A DNA stretch of 64,000 bases from contig NZ_SSOD01000001.1 in NCBI RefSeq assembly GCF_004801305.1, positions 1 to 64,000 of the forward strand. Reading direction: 5' to 3'. How positions within the stretch are numbered: position 1 is the stretch's first letter; every line of letters starts with the position of its first letter. Below the pieces are notes generated by a model, which was not told the origin of the DNA, searched no databases, and was given only the letters and a program-made list of their open reading frames with translations. Below, piece after piece: positions 8,532-17,724 of this stretch. Source of the DNA: Pseudothauera rhizosphaerae (GTDB lineage: Bacteria; Pseudomonadota; Gammaproteobacteria; Burkholderiales; Rhodocyclaceae). The position numbers were made by a program, and so were the translations under genes.

Positions 8532-9335
8532 ATGCAAGCTAGACAACTCCCCCTCCACCGCGGCTGGTGCTGGCTCAGCGAAGGCCTGCACCTGTGGCGC
8601 CGCAACCCGGCGCTGATGACCTTCCTGGCCTTCGGCTACCTGCTCACGCTGGTGGTGGTCAGCATCTTCCCGCTCATCGGCCAGCCCATCGCCTCGCTGC
8701 TGATGCCGGTGCTCTCGCTGGGCGTGCTCAACGGCTGCCGCGCCATCGACGAAGGCCGCAAGGTGGGGCCGGACATCCTGTTCTCCGGTTTCCGCTCCAA
8801 CGTCGCCGCCCTGATCGCCATCGGCGGCATCTATCTGATTGCCAGCCTGCTGGTACTGGCGCTGACCATGGCGGCCGACGGCGGCACCCTGCTCAAGGCC
8901 ATGGGCGGCGGCAAGCTGGACCCCGAAGCGGTGCAGGAGCCCGGCTTCACCTTCGCGCTGCTGCTCGCGGTGGCGCTGTCCACGCCGGTGATGATGGCCT
9001 ACTGGTTCGCGCCGCTGCTGGCCGGCTGGTGGAAGCTGCCCGCGCCCAAGGCGATGTTCTTCAGCTTCTTCGCCTGCCTGCGCAACTGGCGTCCCTTCCT
9101 CGCCTACTCCATCGCACTGATGCTGTTCGGCGCCATCCTGCCCGGCATCGTCATCGGCGTGGTCGGGCTGGCGGTGCCGGTGCTGGCCACCGTGCTCACC
9201 TTTCTGGTGCCGCTGGTGCTGGTGCCGACCCTCTTCGCCAGCTTCTACATCAACGCCCGCGACGTGTTCGGCATTCCCGGCGCAGTGGTGCATTCGGCGC
9301 CGCTGATCGTCGACGACAACGATGCCCGCGACTGA
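8532..9335 (+). CDS. BPSS1780 family multi-pass membrane protein
   Basis: A 267-residue integral membrane protein with about six hydrophobic helices. It begins with a short soluble segment rich in aromatic residues (GWCWLSEGLHLWRRNP) that is characteristic of the BPSS1780 family, widespread in betaproteobacteria and of unknown function. Its last 14 bases overlap the start of nadD, so the two genes are probably co-transcribed. No catalytic motif is visible. Confidence 0.85.
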   Translation: MQARQLPLHRGWCWLSEGLHLWRRNPALMTFLAFGYLLTLVVVSIFPLIGQPIASLLMPVLSLGVLNGCRAIDEGRKVGPDILFSGFRSNVAALIAIGGIYLIASLLVLALTMAADGGTLLKAMGGGKLDPEAVQEPGFTFALLLAVALSTPVMMAYWFAPLLAGWWKLPAPKAMFFSFFACLRNWRPFLAYSIALMLFGAILPGIVIGVVGLAVPVLATVLTFLVPLVLVPTLFASFYINARDVFGIPGAVVHSAPLIVDDNDARD

Positions 9336-9999
9336 AGCCGGCCCCCTCGGACTGCTGGGCGGCACCTTCGACCCCATTCACCTCGGCCACCTGCGCCTGG
9401 CCGAAGAGGCGCGCGAGGCGCTCGGCCTCGCCCGCGTGCGCCTGACCCCCGCCGGCCGGCCACCGCACCGGGACACCCCCCACTGCAGCAGCGCCCACCG
9501 CCTGGCCATGGTCCGCCTGGCGGCGGCCGGCAATCCGGCCTTCGAGGTGGACGACAGCGAGATCCGCGCCGCCACGCCCAGCTACACGGTGCCCACCCTC
9601 GAACGCCTGCGCGCCGAACTCGGCCTCGCGCGCCCGCTGGTGCTCATCCTCGGCGCCGACGCCTTCCAGGGCCTGCCGGACTGGCACCGCTGGGAAGAGA
9701 TTTTCACGCTCGCCCATGTCGCCGTGGCCAACCGCCCCGGCCATGCGCCCCACGGCCGGCGCTGGCCCGGCGTACTGTCGCCCGCCCTCGACGCCGCCTG
9801 TGCCGGGCGCATCGCGAGCGACCCCGCGTCCATCACCGGAACACCGGCCGGGCTCGTCGTTCCCTTCGACATGACGCCGCTGGACATTTCCGCTTCCCTG
9901 ATCCGCGACCTGCTCGCCCACGGCGCCAGTGCGCGTTATTTGCTCCCCGATTCGGTTCTCGACTATATTGGGCTGCACCACCTATACCGCCGGAACTGA
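9322..9999 (+). CDS. nadD: Nicotinate-nucleotide adenylyltransferase
   Basis: A 225-residue NadD, which joins nicotinate mononucleotide and ATP to form deamido-NAD in the last shared steps of NAD synthesis. The nucleotidyltransferase motif GGTFDPIHLGH is at 13-23, and the C-terminal DISASLIRDLL corresponds to the family ISxTxxR signature. It starts inside the end of the upstream membrane-protein gene, and its stop overlaps the rsfS start by one base (TGATG). The order nadD-rsfS-rlmH is conserved in proteobacteria. Confidence 0.96.
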   Translation: MPATEAGPLGLLGGTFDPIHLGHLRLAEEAREALGLARVRLTPAGRPPHRDTPHCSSAHRLAMVRLAAAGNPAFEVDDSEIRAATPSYTVPTLERLRAELGLARPLVLILGADAFQGLPDWHRWEEIFTLAHVAVANRPGHAPHGRRWPGVLSPALDAACAGRIASDPASITGTPAGLVVPFDMTPLDISASLIRDLLAHGASARYLLPDSVLDYIGLHHLYRRN

Positions 10000-10352
10000 T
10001 GGAAATCGCCAAACTGCAGAAGCTGGTCGTCGATGCCCTCGAGGACATCAAGGCCAAGGACATCGAGGTCATCGACACCTCGAAACTCACCGCCCTGTTC
10101 GACCGCATCGTGATCGCCAGCGCCGACTCCAACCGGCAGACCCGGGCGCTCGCCCGCAACGTGCAGGACAAGGTGAAGGAAGCCGGCGGCCAAGTGGTCA
10201 GCGTGGAAGGCGAGGAAACCGGCGAATGGGTGCTGGTGGACCTGGGCGACGTGGTGGTGCACGTCATGCAGCCCGCCATCCGCAGCTACTACAACCTGGA
10301 AGAACTGTGGGCCCACGGCGCTGCCGCGCCCGCCCGGCGCAAGGTCGGCTGA
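9999..10352 (+). CDS. rsfS: Ribosome silencing factor RsfS
   Basis: A 117-residue RsfS (Iojap/DUF143 family). It binds ribosomal protein L14 and blocks joining of the ribosomal subunits when nutrients are short. The family pattern is clear: [27 protein letters not shown], and [15 protein letters not shown] near the end. The start overlaps the nadD stop by one base and rlmH begins 7 bp downstream, so translation is likely coupled. Confidence 0.96.
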   Translation: MEIAKLQKLVVDALEDIKAKDIEVIDTSKLTALFDRIVIASADSNRQTRALARNVQDKVKEAGGQVVSVEGEETGEWVLVDLGDVVVHVMQPAIRSYYNLEELWAHGAAAPARRKVG

Positions 10353-10359
10353 CGCGGGC

Positions 10360-10830
10360 GTGAGGCTGCTGCTGGTCGCCGTCGGCCACCGCATGCCGGA
10401 CTGGGTGAGCGCCGGCTACGAGGAATTCGCCCGCCGCATGCCGCGCGAACTGCCCCTGCAACTCGTCGAGGTCAAGGCCGAACCGCGCACCACCGGCAAG
10501 ACCGTGGAGGCCATGATGGCCGCCGAGGCCGCCCGCATCGTGGCGGTGCTGCCGCCCCGCTGCCGCCGGGTGATCCTGGACGAGCGCGGCGCCGACCTCA
10601 CCACCCGCAAGCTCGCCGAACGCCTGCAGCAGTGGCAGGCCGACGGCCGCGACGTGGCACTGATCGCCGGCGGCCCCGACGGCCTGGCGCCGGAACTGAA
10701 ATCCACCGCCGACGAAACCCTGCGCCTGACCAGCCTCACCCTGCCCCACGCACTGGTCCGCCCCCTGCTCGCCGAGGCGCTGTACCGCGCGTGGAGCGTG
10801 CTCAAGAACCACCCCTACCATCGCGAATAG
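10360..10830 (+). CDS. rlmH: 23S rRNA (pseudouridine1915-N3)-methyltransferase
   Basis: A 156-residue SPOUT-class methyltransferase that modifies pseudouridine 1915 of 23S rRNA. The C-terminal knot region shows IAGGPDGL and the strongly conserved [18 protein letters not shown] followed by NHPYHRE. The start is a GTG at 10360, 7 bp after rsfS; an ATG start is not available at the family-conserved N-terminus (MRLLLVAVG). Length equals the E. coli protein within one residue. Confidence 0.96.
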   Translation: MRLLLVAVGHRMPDWVSAGYEEFARRMPRELPLQLVEVKAEPRTTGKTVEAMMAAEAARIVAVLPPRCRRVILDERGADLTTRKLAERLQQWQADGRDVALIAGGPDGLAPELKSTADETLRLTSLTLPHALVRPLLAEALYRAWSVLKNHPYHRE

Positions 10831-10971
10831 ATAATGCGCACCGCGCCGACTGTTTTGCGGAACGGCCTGTACACAAGCGCTTAAGCCCTAGGTGGTGCCG
10901 CAGGGTGCAAGGTGGCTCCCCCCATCGCCGCCGCAATGCGCGCAAAAGCGCGCCGGTGCACCGGAACGCGC

Positions 10972-10977
10972 TAGAAT
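10972..10977 (+). promoter_or_regulatory. Candidate -10 box for maf
   Basis: TAGAAT lies 30 bp before the maf start codon in the 177-bp gap after rlmH, which holds no other gene. A convincing -35 hexamer was not found, so this is only a candidate. Confidence 0.35.
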
Positions 10978-11007
10978 GCGGCACCGTTCAATTAACACGT
11001 TCCGGCT

Positions 11008-11631
11008 ATGAGCCTCGCCCAGCCCCGCATCTATCTCGCATCGCGCAGTCCGCGCCGGCGCGAGTTGCTGCGTCAGATCGGCGTCCGCTTCGATGTGCTC
11101 GCCTTTCGAGACGGCGAACGGGGCGAGGATGCCGACGTGGACGAAAAGCCGCTCGGCGACGAAGCGGCGGAACGCTATGTCGAGCGCCTGGCGCTCACCA
11201 AGGCCGAAGCGGGCATGCGCCGCCTCATCTGGCGCCACCTGCCGCGCCAGCCGGTGCTGGCGGCCGACACCGCGCTGGAAGTGGACGGCGAAATCGTCGG
11301 CAAGCCCGCGTGCGCCGAGGACGCGATGGCCATCCTGCGCCGCCTCTCCGGCCGTACCCACCGCGTCTACACCGCGGTGGCGGTCAGCGACGGCGAGCGC
11401 ACGCGCTGCGCGGTGAGCGTGAGCGAGGTGCGCTTCCGCACCATCGGCGAGGGTGAAATCCGCCGCTACGTGGCCAGCGGGGAACCGCTGGACAAGGCCG
11501 GCGCCTACGGCATCCAGGGCCGCGCCGCGATATTCGCCGAGCACATCTCGGGCAGCTACAGCGGCATCATGGGCCTGCCGCTGTTCGAAACCGCCCAGTT
11601 GCTCGAAACCTTCGGCTATTCTTGCCTGTAG
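11008..11631 (+). CDS. maf: Maf family nucleoside triphosphate pyrophosphatase
   Basis: A 207-residue Maf protein. These enzymes hydrolyse dTTP/UTP or modified nucleotides to monophosphates and are thought to clean the nucleotide pool. SRSPRRRELL near the N-terminus, ADTALEVDGEIVGKP in the centre, and DKAGAYGIQG followed by GIMGLPL near the end are the family landmarks. The arrangement rlmH-maf-rng is common in proteobacteria. A long hairpin separates it from rng. Confidence 0.93.
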   Translation: MSLAQPRIYLASRSPRRRELLRQIGVRFDVLAFRDGERGEDADVDEKPLGDEAAERYVERLALTKAEAGMRRLIWRHLPRQPVLAADTALEVDGEIVGKPACAEDAMAILRRLSGRTHRVYTAVAVSDGERTRCAVSVSEVRFRTIGEGEIRRYVASGEPLDKAGAYGIQGRAAIFAEHISGSYSGIMGLPLFETAQLLETFGYSCL

Positions 11632-11641
11632 TGCTTCTACG

Positions 11642-11691
11642 ATGGGCAATGCGCAATGGCGGCCCGCCGTCCGCCATTGCGCATTTCCCAT
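11642..11691 (+). promoter_or_regulatory. Long hairpin in the maf-rng gap
   Basis: Two 21-base arms (11642-11662 and 11671-11691) are complementary with a single mismatch around an 8-nt loop. The structure ends 15 bases before the rng start codon. There is no T tract, so it is not a standard terminator. It could be a processing site, a translation block for rng, or simply a palindromic repeat; rng has no obvious Shine-Dalgarno sequence beside it. Confidence 0.7.
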
Positions 11692-11706
11692 TGAATCCAT
11701 TTACGT

Positions 11707-13161
11707 ATGAGCATCGAATTCCTCATCAACTGCACCCCGCAGGAGACGCGGGTTGCCCTGGTGGAACAGGGCGTCGTCCAGGAACTGCACGTCGAACGCA
11801 CCGCCAGCCGCGGCATCGTCGGCAACATCTACCTGGGCAAGGTGGTGCGGGTGCTGCCCGGCATGCAGTCGGCTTTCATCGACATCGGCCTGGAGCGCAC
11901 CGCCTTCCTGCACGTGGCGGACATCTGGAGCGAGCGCCAGCACGGCGAGGCGGCCAAGCCCATCGAGCGCATCCTCACGGAAGGGCAGAACCTGACCGTG
12001 CAGGTGCTCAAGGACCCCATCGGCACCAAGGGCGCGCGCCTGTCCACCCAGGTCAGCATCGCCGGGCGCATGCTGGTCTACCTGCCCCAGGAAAAGCACA
12101 TCGGCATTTCCCAGCGCATCGAGGACGAGGCCGGGCGCGAGGCCTTGCGCGAGCGCCTGACCCGCCTGGTGCCGGGGGATGAGCCGGGCGGCTTCATCGT
12201 GCGCACCATGGCCGAATCGGCCAGCGATGACGAACTCGCCGCCGACATCGCCTACCTGCGCAAGCTGTGGGGCGAAATCCAGGCGCGGGCCACGGGGGCG
12301 CAACCGCCGCGCGTGCTGTACGAGGACCTCAACCTGGGCCAGCGCGTGCTGCGCGACCTGGTGGACGCCGACACCGGGCGCATCGTCATCGACTCGCGGG
12401 AGAACTTCCACAAGCTCACCGCCTTCGCCCAGGAATACAGCCCCAAGGTGCTGCCGCTGCTGGAGCACTACACCGGCGAGCGGCCGCTCTTCGACCTGCA
12501 CAGCGTGGAGGACGAGATCCAGAAGGCGCTGGCCCGGCGCGTGGAGCTGAAGTCCGGCGGCTACCTCATCGTCGACCAGACCGAGGCCATGACCACGGTG
12601 GACGTGAACACCGGCGGCTTCGTCGGCGCGCGCAACTTCGACGACACCATCTTCAAGACCAACCTGGAGGCGGCCCAGGCCATCGCCCGCCAACTGCGCC
12701 TGCGCAACCTGGGCGGCATCATCATCATCGACTTCATCGACATGGAAACCGCCGAGCACCGGGACATGGTGCTGGACGAATTCCGCAAGGCGCTGGCGCG
12801 CGACCACACCAAGATGAGCATCAACGGCTTCACCGCGCTGGGCCTGGTGGAGATGACCCGCAAGCGCACGCGGGAATCTCTGGCCCACCTGCTGTGCGAA
12901 CCCTGCCCCACCTGCGGCGGGCGCGGCGAGGTGAAGACCGCGCGCACGGTGTGCTACGAAATCCTGCGCGAACTGCTGCGCGAGGCGCGCCAGTTCAACG
13001 CGCGCGAGTTCCGCGTGCTGGCCGCGCCCAACGTCATCGACCTCTTCCTGGACGAAGAATCCCAGTCGCTGGCCATGCTCTCGGACTTCATCGGCAAGAA
13101 GATTTCGCTGCACCCCGAGGCCAGCTACACGCAGGAACAGTTCGACATCGTGCTGCTGTGA
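11707..13161 (+). CDS. rng: Ribonuclease G
   Basis: A 484-residue RNase G, the shorter paralogue of RNase E. It makes endonucleolytic cuts in 16S rRNA precursors and mRNAs from a 5' monophosphate end. An S1 RNA-binding domain occupies about residues 35-125. The catalytic DNase-I-like domain has both metal aspartates, in DVNTGGF and IIDFIDME. The zinc-link region is EPCPTCGGRG. It lacks the long C-terminal scaffold of RNase E. Placement after maf is typical. Confidence 0.96.
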   Translation: MSIEFLINCTPQETRVALVEQGVVQELHVERTASRGIVGNIYLGKVVRVLPGMQSAFIDIGLERTAFLHVADIWSERQHGEAAKPIERILTEGQNLTVQVLKDPIGTKGARLSTQVSIAGRMLVYLPQEKHIGISQRIEDEAGREALRERLTRLVPGDEPGGFIVRTMAESASDDELAADIAYLRKLWGEIQARATGAQPPRVLYEDLNLGQRVLRDLVDADTGRIVIDSRENFHKLTAFAQEYSPKVLPLLEHYTGERPLFDLHSVEDEIQKALARRVELKSGGYLIVDQTEAMTTVDVNTGGFVGARNFDDTIFKTNLEAAQAIARQLRLRNLGGIIIIDFIDMETAEHRDMVLDEFRKALARDHTKMSINGFTALGLVEMTRKRTRESLAHLLCEPCPTCGGRGEVKTARTVCYEILRELLREARQFNAREFRVLAAPNVIDLFLDEESQSLAMLSDFIGKKISLHPEASYTQEQFDIVLL

Positions 13162-13165
13162 CGCC

Positions 13166-14137
13166 GTGACCGCCCCTTCCCAGGCCCCTGCAGCAGCAGC
13201 CGAACCGACCCCCGCGCGCTTCCGCAATCCGCTCGCCCGCGCCTTCGCGGCCACCCGCCCGGCCTTCCTGTCGGTCACCCTGGTCGCCTGCCTGCTCGGC
13301 CTGGCAGTCGCCCACGGCAGCGGCGTGGCGCTGGACCCGTTGACTGCGGTCGCCACCGTCCTGCTGGCCCTGCTCGCCCACGCCGGCGGCAACGTCATCA
13401 ACGACTACCACGACCGCCGCGCCGACGCCCTCAACGACGGGCGGCTGTTCCCCTACACCGGCGGCAGCCGCTTCATCCAGAACGGCGTGCTGAGCGCCCG
13501 CCAGACCGCGCAACTGGGCTATGGCCTGCTCGCCGCGGCGGCCCTCGGCGGCTTGTGGCTGGCGTGGGTGTCCGGCCCCGGCCTGCTCGCGATCGGCGCC
13601 GCCGGCCTGCTGGTGGCCTGGGCCTATTCCGCGCCGCCGCTCCACCTGGTCGGCCGCGGGCTGGGCGAACCGTGCATCGTCGCGGCCTGGCTGCTGGTGG
13701 TGGCGGGCAGCGACTACGTGCAGCGCGGCGCCTTCAGCGTGCTGCCCTTCGTAGCCGGACTGTCCTACGCGCTGCTGGTGGCCAACCTGCTCTACATCAA
13801 CCAGTTCCCCGACCACGCCGGCGACGCCGCAGCGGGCAAACGCACGCTGGTCGTGCGCCTGGGACCGCAGGCGGCCAAGTGGGGGTATCTGGTGATCGCG
13901 CTGCTGGCCTACATCTGGCTCGTGCTGATGGTCGAGCGCAACCTGCTGCCCCAGAAAGCCGCCGCCGCGGCGCTGACGCTGGTGATTTCCTTCCACGCCG
14001 CGCGCGGCCTGCTCGCCGACGCCGAGGCGCCGCAAGCCCTCGGCGCCCCCATCCGGCAGACCATCGCCGCGGCCTGCCTGCACGGACTCGTCCTCGCCGC
14101 CGCACTGGCCTTCGCCCCCTGGCCGACCACCGGCTGA
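13166..14137 (+). CDS. UbiA/MenA-like prenyltransferase
   Basis: A 323-residue membrane protein of the UbiA prenyltransferase superfamily, which attaches isoprenoid chains to aromatic acceptors. The first aspartate-rich motif is [12 protein letters not shown], and a second follows at NQFPDHAGD. Eight or nine hydrophobic helices are evident. The pattern is closest to MenA-type enzymes, but no menaquinone genes are nearby, so the acceptor is uncertain. The start is GTG at 13166, 4 bp after the rng stop, giving a hydrophilic N-terminus of about 30 residues. Confidence 0.82.
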   Translation: MTAPSQAPAAAAEPTPARFRNPLARAFAATRPAFLSVTLVACLLGLAVAHGSGVALDPLTAVATVLLALLAHAGGNVINDYHDRRADALNDGRLFPYTGGSRFIQNGVLSARQTAQLGYGLLAAAALGGLWLAWVSGPGLLAIGAAGLLVAWAYSAPPLHLVGRGLGEPCIVAAWLLVVAGSDYVQRGAFSVLPFVAGLSYALLVANLLYINQFPDHAGDAAAGKRTLVVRLGPQAAKWGYLVIALLAYIWLVLMVERNLLPQKAAAAALTLVISFHAARGLLADAEAPQALGAPIRQTIAAACLHGLVLAAALAFAPWPTTG

Positions 14138-14163
14138 CCGCCTTCCACCCACCGGACCCCCTC

Positions 14164-14769
14164 ATGATCGGACGACTCGCCGGCATCCTGCTGGAAAAGA
14201 ACCCGCCCCAGATCCTCGTCGACGTGCACGGCGTCGGCTACGAGGTGGACGTGCCCATGAGCACCTTCTACGGCCTGCCCGCCACCGGCCAGCCGGTGAC
14301 CCTGCACACGCACCTCGCCATCCGCGAGGACGGCCACCTCCTCTATGGTTTCGCCACCCAGGAGGAGCGCGCCGCCTTCCGCCAATTGCTGAAGGTGTCC
14401 GGCATCGGCGCACGCACCGCCCTGGCCGTGCTCTCCGGCCTGTCGGTGAGCGACCTGGCCCAGGCCGTGGCGCTGCAGGAAGCCGGCCGCCTGGTGAAGG
14501 TGCCCGGCATCGGCAAGAAGACCGCCGAACGCCTGCTGCTGGAACTGCGCGACAAGCTCGGCCAGGCCTTGCCCACGCTGGCCGGCGCCCGGCTCGCCGC
14601 CACACCGGGGGCCGCTCTGCCGGCCGACGCGAAGAGCGACATCCTCAACGCGCTGCTGGCGCTGGGCTACAACGAGCGCGAGGCGCTGGGTGCGATGAAG
14701 GGGCTGGACCAGGAGGTCGGTGTGTCGGAGGGCATCCGGCTCGCCCTCAGGCAGTTGTCGAAGGCCTGA
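14164..14769 (+). CDS. ruvA: Holliday junction branch migration protein RuvA
   Basis: A 201-residue RuvA, which holds the Holliday junction as a tetramer and loads RuvB. The N-terminal OB fold starts [12 protein letters not shown]. Two helix-hairpin-helix motifs are visible ([13 protein letters not shown] and [13 protein letters not shown]). The flexible acidic linker and the C-terminal RuvB-binding domain end in [12 protein letters not shown]. ruvB is not immediately downstream: a PEP-CTERM gene with its own promoter and terminator lies between them. Confidence 0.97.
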   Translation: MIGRLAGILLEKNPPQILVDVHGVGYEVDVPMSTFYGLPATGQPVTLHTHLAIREDGHLLYGFATQEERAAFRQLLKVSGIGARTALAVLSGLSVSDLAQAVALQEAGRLVKVPGIGKKTAERLLLELRDKLGQALPTLAGARLAATPGAALPADAKSDILNALLALGYNEREALGAMKGLDQEVGVSEGIRLALRQLSKA

Positions 14770-14868
14770 GCGTCCGGACCGCAGGGCCTGTCGCCGCACT
14801 TTACACTTCCACACGCCGCTGCTTGCGCAAAGCTCGCAACACGTTGTTTTTCCTGAACTTCAATAGTC

Positions 14869-14884
14869 TGGCACGGCTGATGCT
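14869..14884 (+). promoter_or_regulatory. Sigma-54 type (-24/-12) promoter of the PEP-CTERM gene
   Basis: TGGCACG at 14869-14875, four bases, then ATGCT at 14880-14884. This matches the sigma-54 consensus TGGCACG-N4-TTGCW at all positions but one, with the invariant GG and GC in the right spacing. The expected transcript start is near 14895, giving a leader of about 40 nt. An inverted repeat TTGCG-N7-CGCAA at 14823-14839 is a possible activator site. PEP-CTERM genes are known to be controlled by RpoN with the PrsK/PrsR pair in several bacteria. Confidence 0.75.
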
Positions 14885-14932
14885 CGATTGGAGCAAGCAG
14901 TTAGCCCTGCGCTTGAAGACAGGAGAACGATC

Positions 14933-15754
14933 ATGTTCAGCACCACAACTCCCCGCGGCAAGACCCTGCTGGGCAGCCTGTTCGCCTCCGCCGCGCTGCT
15001 GGCCGGCAGTGCCCAGGCCGCGGTCGTTTCCTGGGGTTACGACATCGACAGCGGTTTCGTCAGTTGGACTGTCGGCGGTAGCACCAGCACCGCACCGGCC
15101 CCCGGTGCCACGAGCATTTCATGGGGCAACGCCGCCGAAAGCTCTCTGGTGATCAACAACCCGGATTTCAGCGGCTCCGTCGACACGTACATCGGCGGCG
15201 GCGCACCGCCGACGCTACCCCCCTATCTGGGGTTCAGTACCTCGCTGACCCACTTCAACCAACCCATCACCGGCAATACCCTCACGGAGGCGACCCTGCG
15301 TGCCGCCGTAACGTTGACGCCGACCAACCCCGCCGGTGGGGCGCTGCCGACACAGACCACCCTGTTCGACATCGTCTTCGCCGAAACGCCCAACCAAGGC
15401 AACTGTGGCTTTCCGTCGGACAGCAACTGCGACGACATTTTCATCCTGGTTTCGGGCCTGCTGAACCAATCGTTCCAGTATGACGCGGGCGACGGCGACG
15501 GCGTCGTCACCTACTTCGTCAACATCTTCCCGCTCGACGGCGAAGTGCTCAGCGTACTGCCGGCCGCGAGCTGCGCGGCAGCCGGCGCCCCTGCGGGCTG
15601 CATCGGCTTCCAGACCGAGGAAGGCCTGAACACCACCCTGGCCTTCGGGTTCACGATTTCCACCGCACCCCTGGGCGTGCCCGAACCCGGCGCCCTCGCG
15701 CTGCTCGGCATCGGCCTCGCGGGTCTGGGCCTGTTGCGCAAGCGCCAAGCCTGA
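14933..15754 (+). CDS. THxN family PEP-CTERM protein
   Basis: A 273-residue exported protein. The signal peptide runs to about residue 29 (ending GSAQA). The mature part has two cysteine pairs (around GNCGFPSDSNC and AASCAAAGAPAGC) and the motif SLTHFN, the THxN signature of a known PEP-CTERM family. The C-terminal sorting signal is complete: VPEP, a hydrophobic helix, then RKRQA. This signal is cut by an exosortase and the protein is displayed on the surface or in the matrix. The start at 14933 has AGGAGA at 14921-14926; an upstream in-frame ATG at 14888 lies before the expected transcript start. No exosortase is in the window. Confidence 0.92.
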   Translation: MFSTTTPRGKTLLGSLFASAALLAGSAQAAVVSWGYDIDSGFVSWTVGGSTSTAPAPGATSISWGNAAESSLVINNPDFSGSVDTYIGGGAPPTLPPYLGFSTSLTHFNQPITGNTLTEATLRAAVTLTPTNPAGGALPTQTTLFDIVFAETPNQGNCGFPSDSNCDDIFILVSGLLNQSFQYDAGDGDGVVTYFVNIFPLDGEVLSVLPAASCAAAGAPAGCIGFQTEEGLNTTLAFGFTISTAPLGVPEPGALALLGIGLAGLGLLRKRQA

Positions 15755-15780
15755 GCATCTGCACCCTCCGTGCAAAGTTC

Positions 15781-15806
15781 GGGGAGCTTCGGCTCCCCGT
15801 TTTTTT
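15781..15806 (+). terminator. Intrinsic terminator of the PEP-CTERM gene
   Basis: GGGGAGC (15781-15787), a TTCG tetraloop and GCTCCCC (15792-15798), followed by seven T residues from 15800. This is a textbook rho-independent terminator 27 bp after the stop codon. With the promoter at 14869 it makes the PEP-CTERM gene a self-contained unit inside the ruv locus. Confidence 0.93.
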
Positions 15807-15856
15807 GCCTGCGCCGCGGGCGGACTTGGTGCCCGCCATCGGCTAAACTTCTGCGC

Positions 15857-16915
<1,059 letters not shown>

Positions 16916-16924
16916 GCCGGCGCC

Positions 16925-17260
16925 ATGCGCAGCTTCCTCGCCTCCGTCATCGTGCTGTGCCTGCTGGGCGGCGCCTGGCTGCTCGGCGGGCCGGAGTTCT
17001 TCATGCCGGCCCGGTACGACCCCTCCCACGGCGTCCATTTCAGCGGCCTGTCCTCGCGTCTGCTGGGCGCGGCCCTGCTGCTGCTCGCCGCACTGGGCCT
17101 GGGCGTCGCGCGCCACGCCGGGCGCGGCAGCGGCAAGCCGCCGTCACCGGCCTGGCAGTGGCGCTACTTCCTGCTGCTGCTGGCGAGCCTCGTGCTGATC
17201 GGCACCGCTTTCCACGCCGGTGAACCGGGTCCGAGCCCGCATCACCGCAGCCCGCAGTAA
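16925..17260 (+). CDS. Small multi-pass membrane protein of unknown function
   Basis: A 111-residue protein with three predicted membrane helices (about residues 4-22, 46-64 and 82-98) separated by short polar loops. It starts 9 bp after ruvB and so may be co-transcribed. No family was recognised. It converges on the DUF2249 gene, with 6 bp between the stops. Confidence 0.65.
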   Translation: MRSFLASVIVLCLLGGAWLLGGPEFFMPARYDPSHGVHFSGLSSRLLGAALLLLAALGLGVARHAGRGSGKPPSPAWQWRYFLLLLASLVLIGTAFHAGEPGPSPHHRSPQ

Positions 17261-17266
17261 GAAGCC

Positions 17267-17614
17267 TCAACCGCCCGAGCAGCCGCAGCCCCCGCCGCCT
17301 CCGCCGCCGCAACCGCCGGCGACCGGTGCCGTCTCCGGCGCGGCTTTCTTCTCGCGCGCACTGAGGCAGATGGAAAGATCGATCACCACCCGCTCCGGTT
17401 CGCGGGCGACGTACTCCATGCCCACCTGGTCGCCGTAGCGCTGGCGGATCTGGTTGAGCAGCGGCAGCGGATCATGGTCGTTGACGAAGCGCATGGTTTC
17501 GCCGTCCATCAGCGCTTCCAGTGCGCCGAAGATGGCCGCGTGGCGGAAGCGCTTGGCCACGCCGCGCGCGTCGAAGGGGAAGACGGAATCGTTGAACAGG
17601 GGCAGTTCGCTCAT
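17267..17614 (-). CDS. DUF2249 domain protein with Gly/Cys-rich tail
   Basis: A 115-residue protein. Residues 1-90 match the DUF2249 pattern: RGVAKRFRHAAIFGALEAL, then MRFVNDHDPLPLLNQI. DUF2249 proteins often occur in denitrification and nitric-oxide-related loci and are suspected sulfur- or metal-related carriers, but the function is unproven. The last 16 residues are almost only glycine and cysteine (three cysteines), which resembles a flexible metal-binding tail. The start at 17614 has a GGAGAG ribosome site. The frame is open far upstream, but that part is antisense to the RlmI-type gene. Confidence 0.8.
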   Translation of the reverse strand: MSELPLFNDSVFPFDARGVAKRFRHAAIFGALEALMDGETMRFVNDHDPLPLLNQIRQRYGDQVGMEYVAREPERVVIDLSICLSAREKKAAPETAPVAGGCGGGGGGGCGCSGG

Positions 17615-17724
17615 GGATGCTCTCTCCGGGGGTCTGGGGTGCGCGGCCCGCGAGGGGCCACTGAAGGGCATCCTAGGCAGCGGACGGGCCGCCCGCCTTG
17701 AGGCAGAACAAGAATCCCCAGGCC

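Noticed and set aside
7413-9377. A 654-codon open frame on the minus strand opposite thrB and the BPSS1780 gene.
   Set aside because: Composition is rich in G, Q, H and R with no domain pattern, and the opposite strand encodes recognised proteins. A high-GC antisense artefact, as are several other long frames opposite polA, rng, cheA and liuD.
10632-11456. Long plus-strand frame across the end of rlmH and the start of maf.
   Set aside because: It overlaps two strongly supported genes in another frame and its translation is arginine/proline-rich low-complexity sequence typical of a shadow frame in high-GC DNA.
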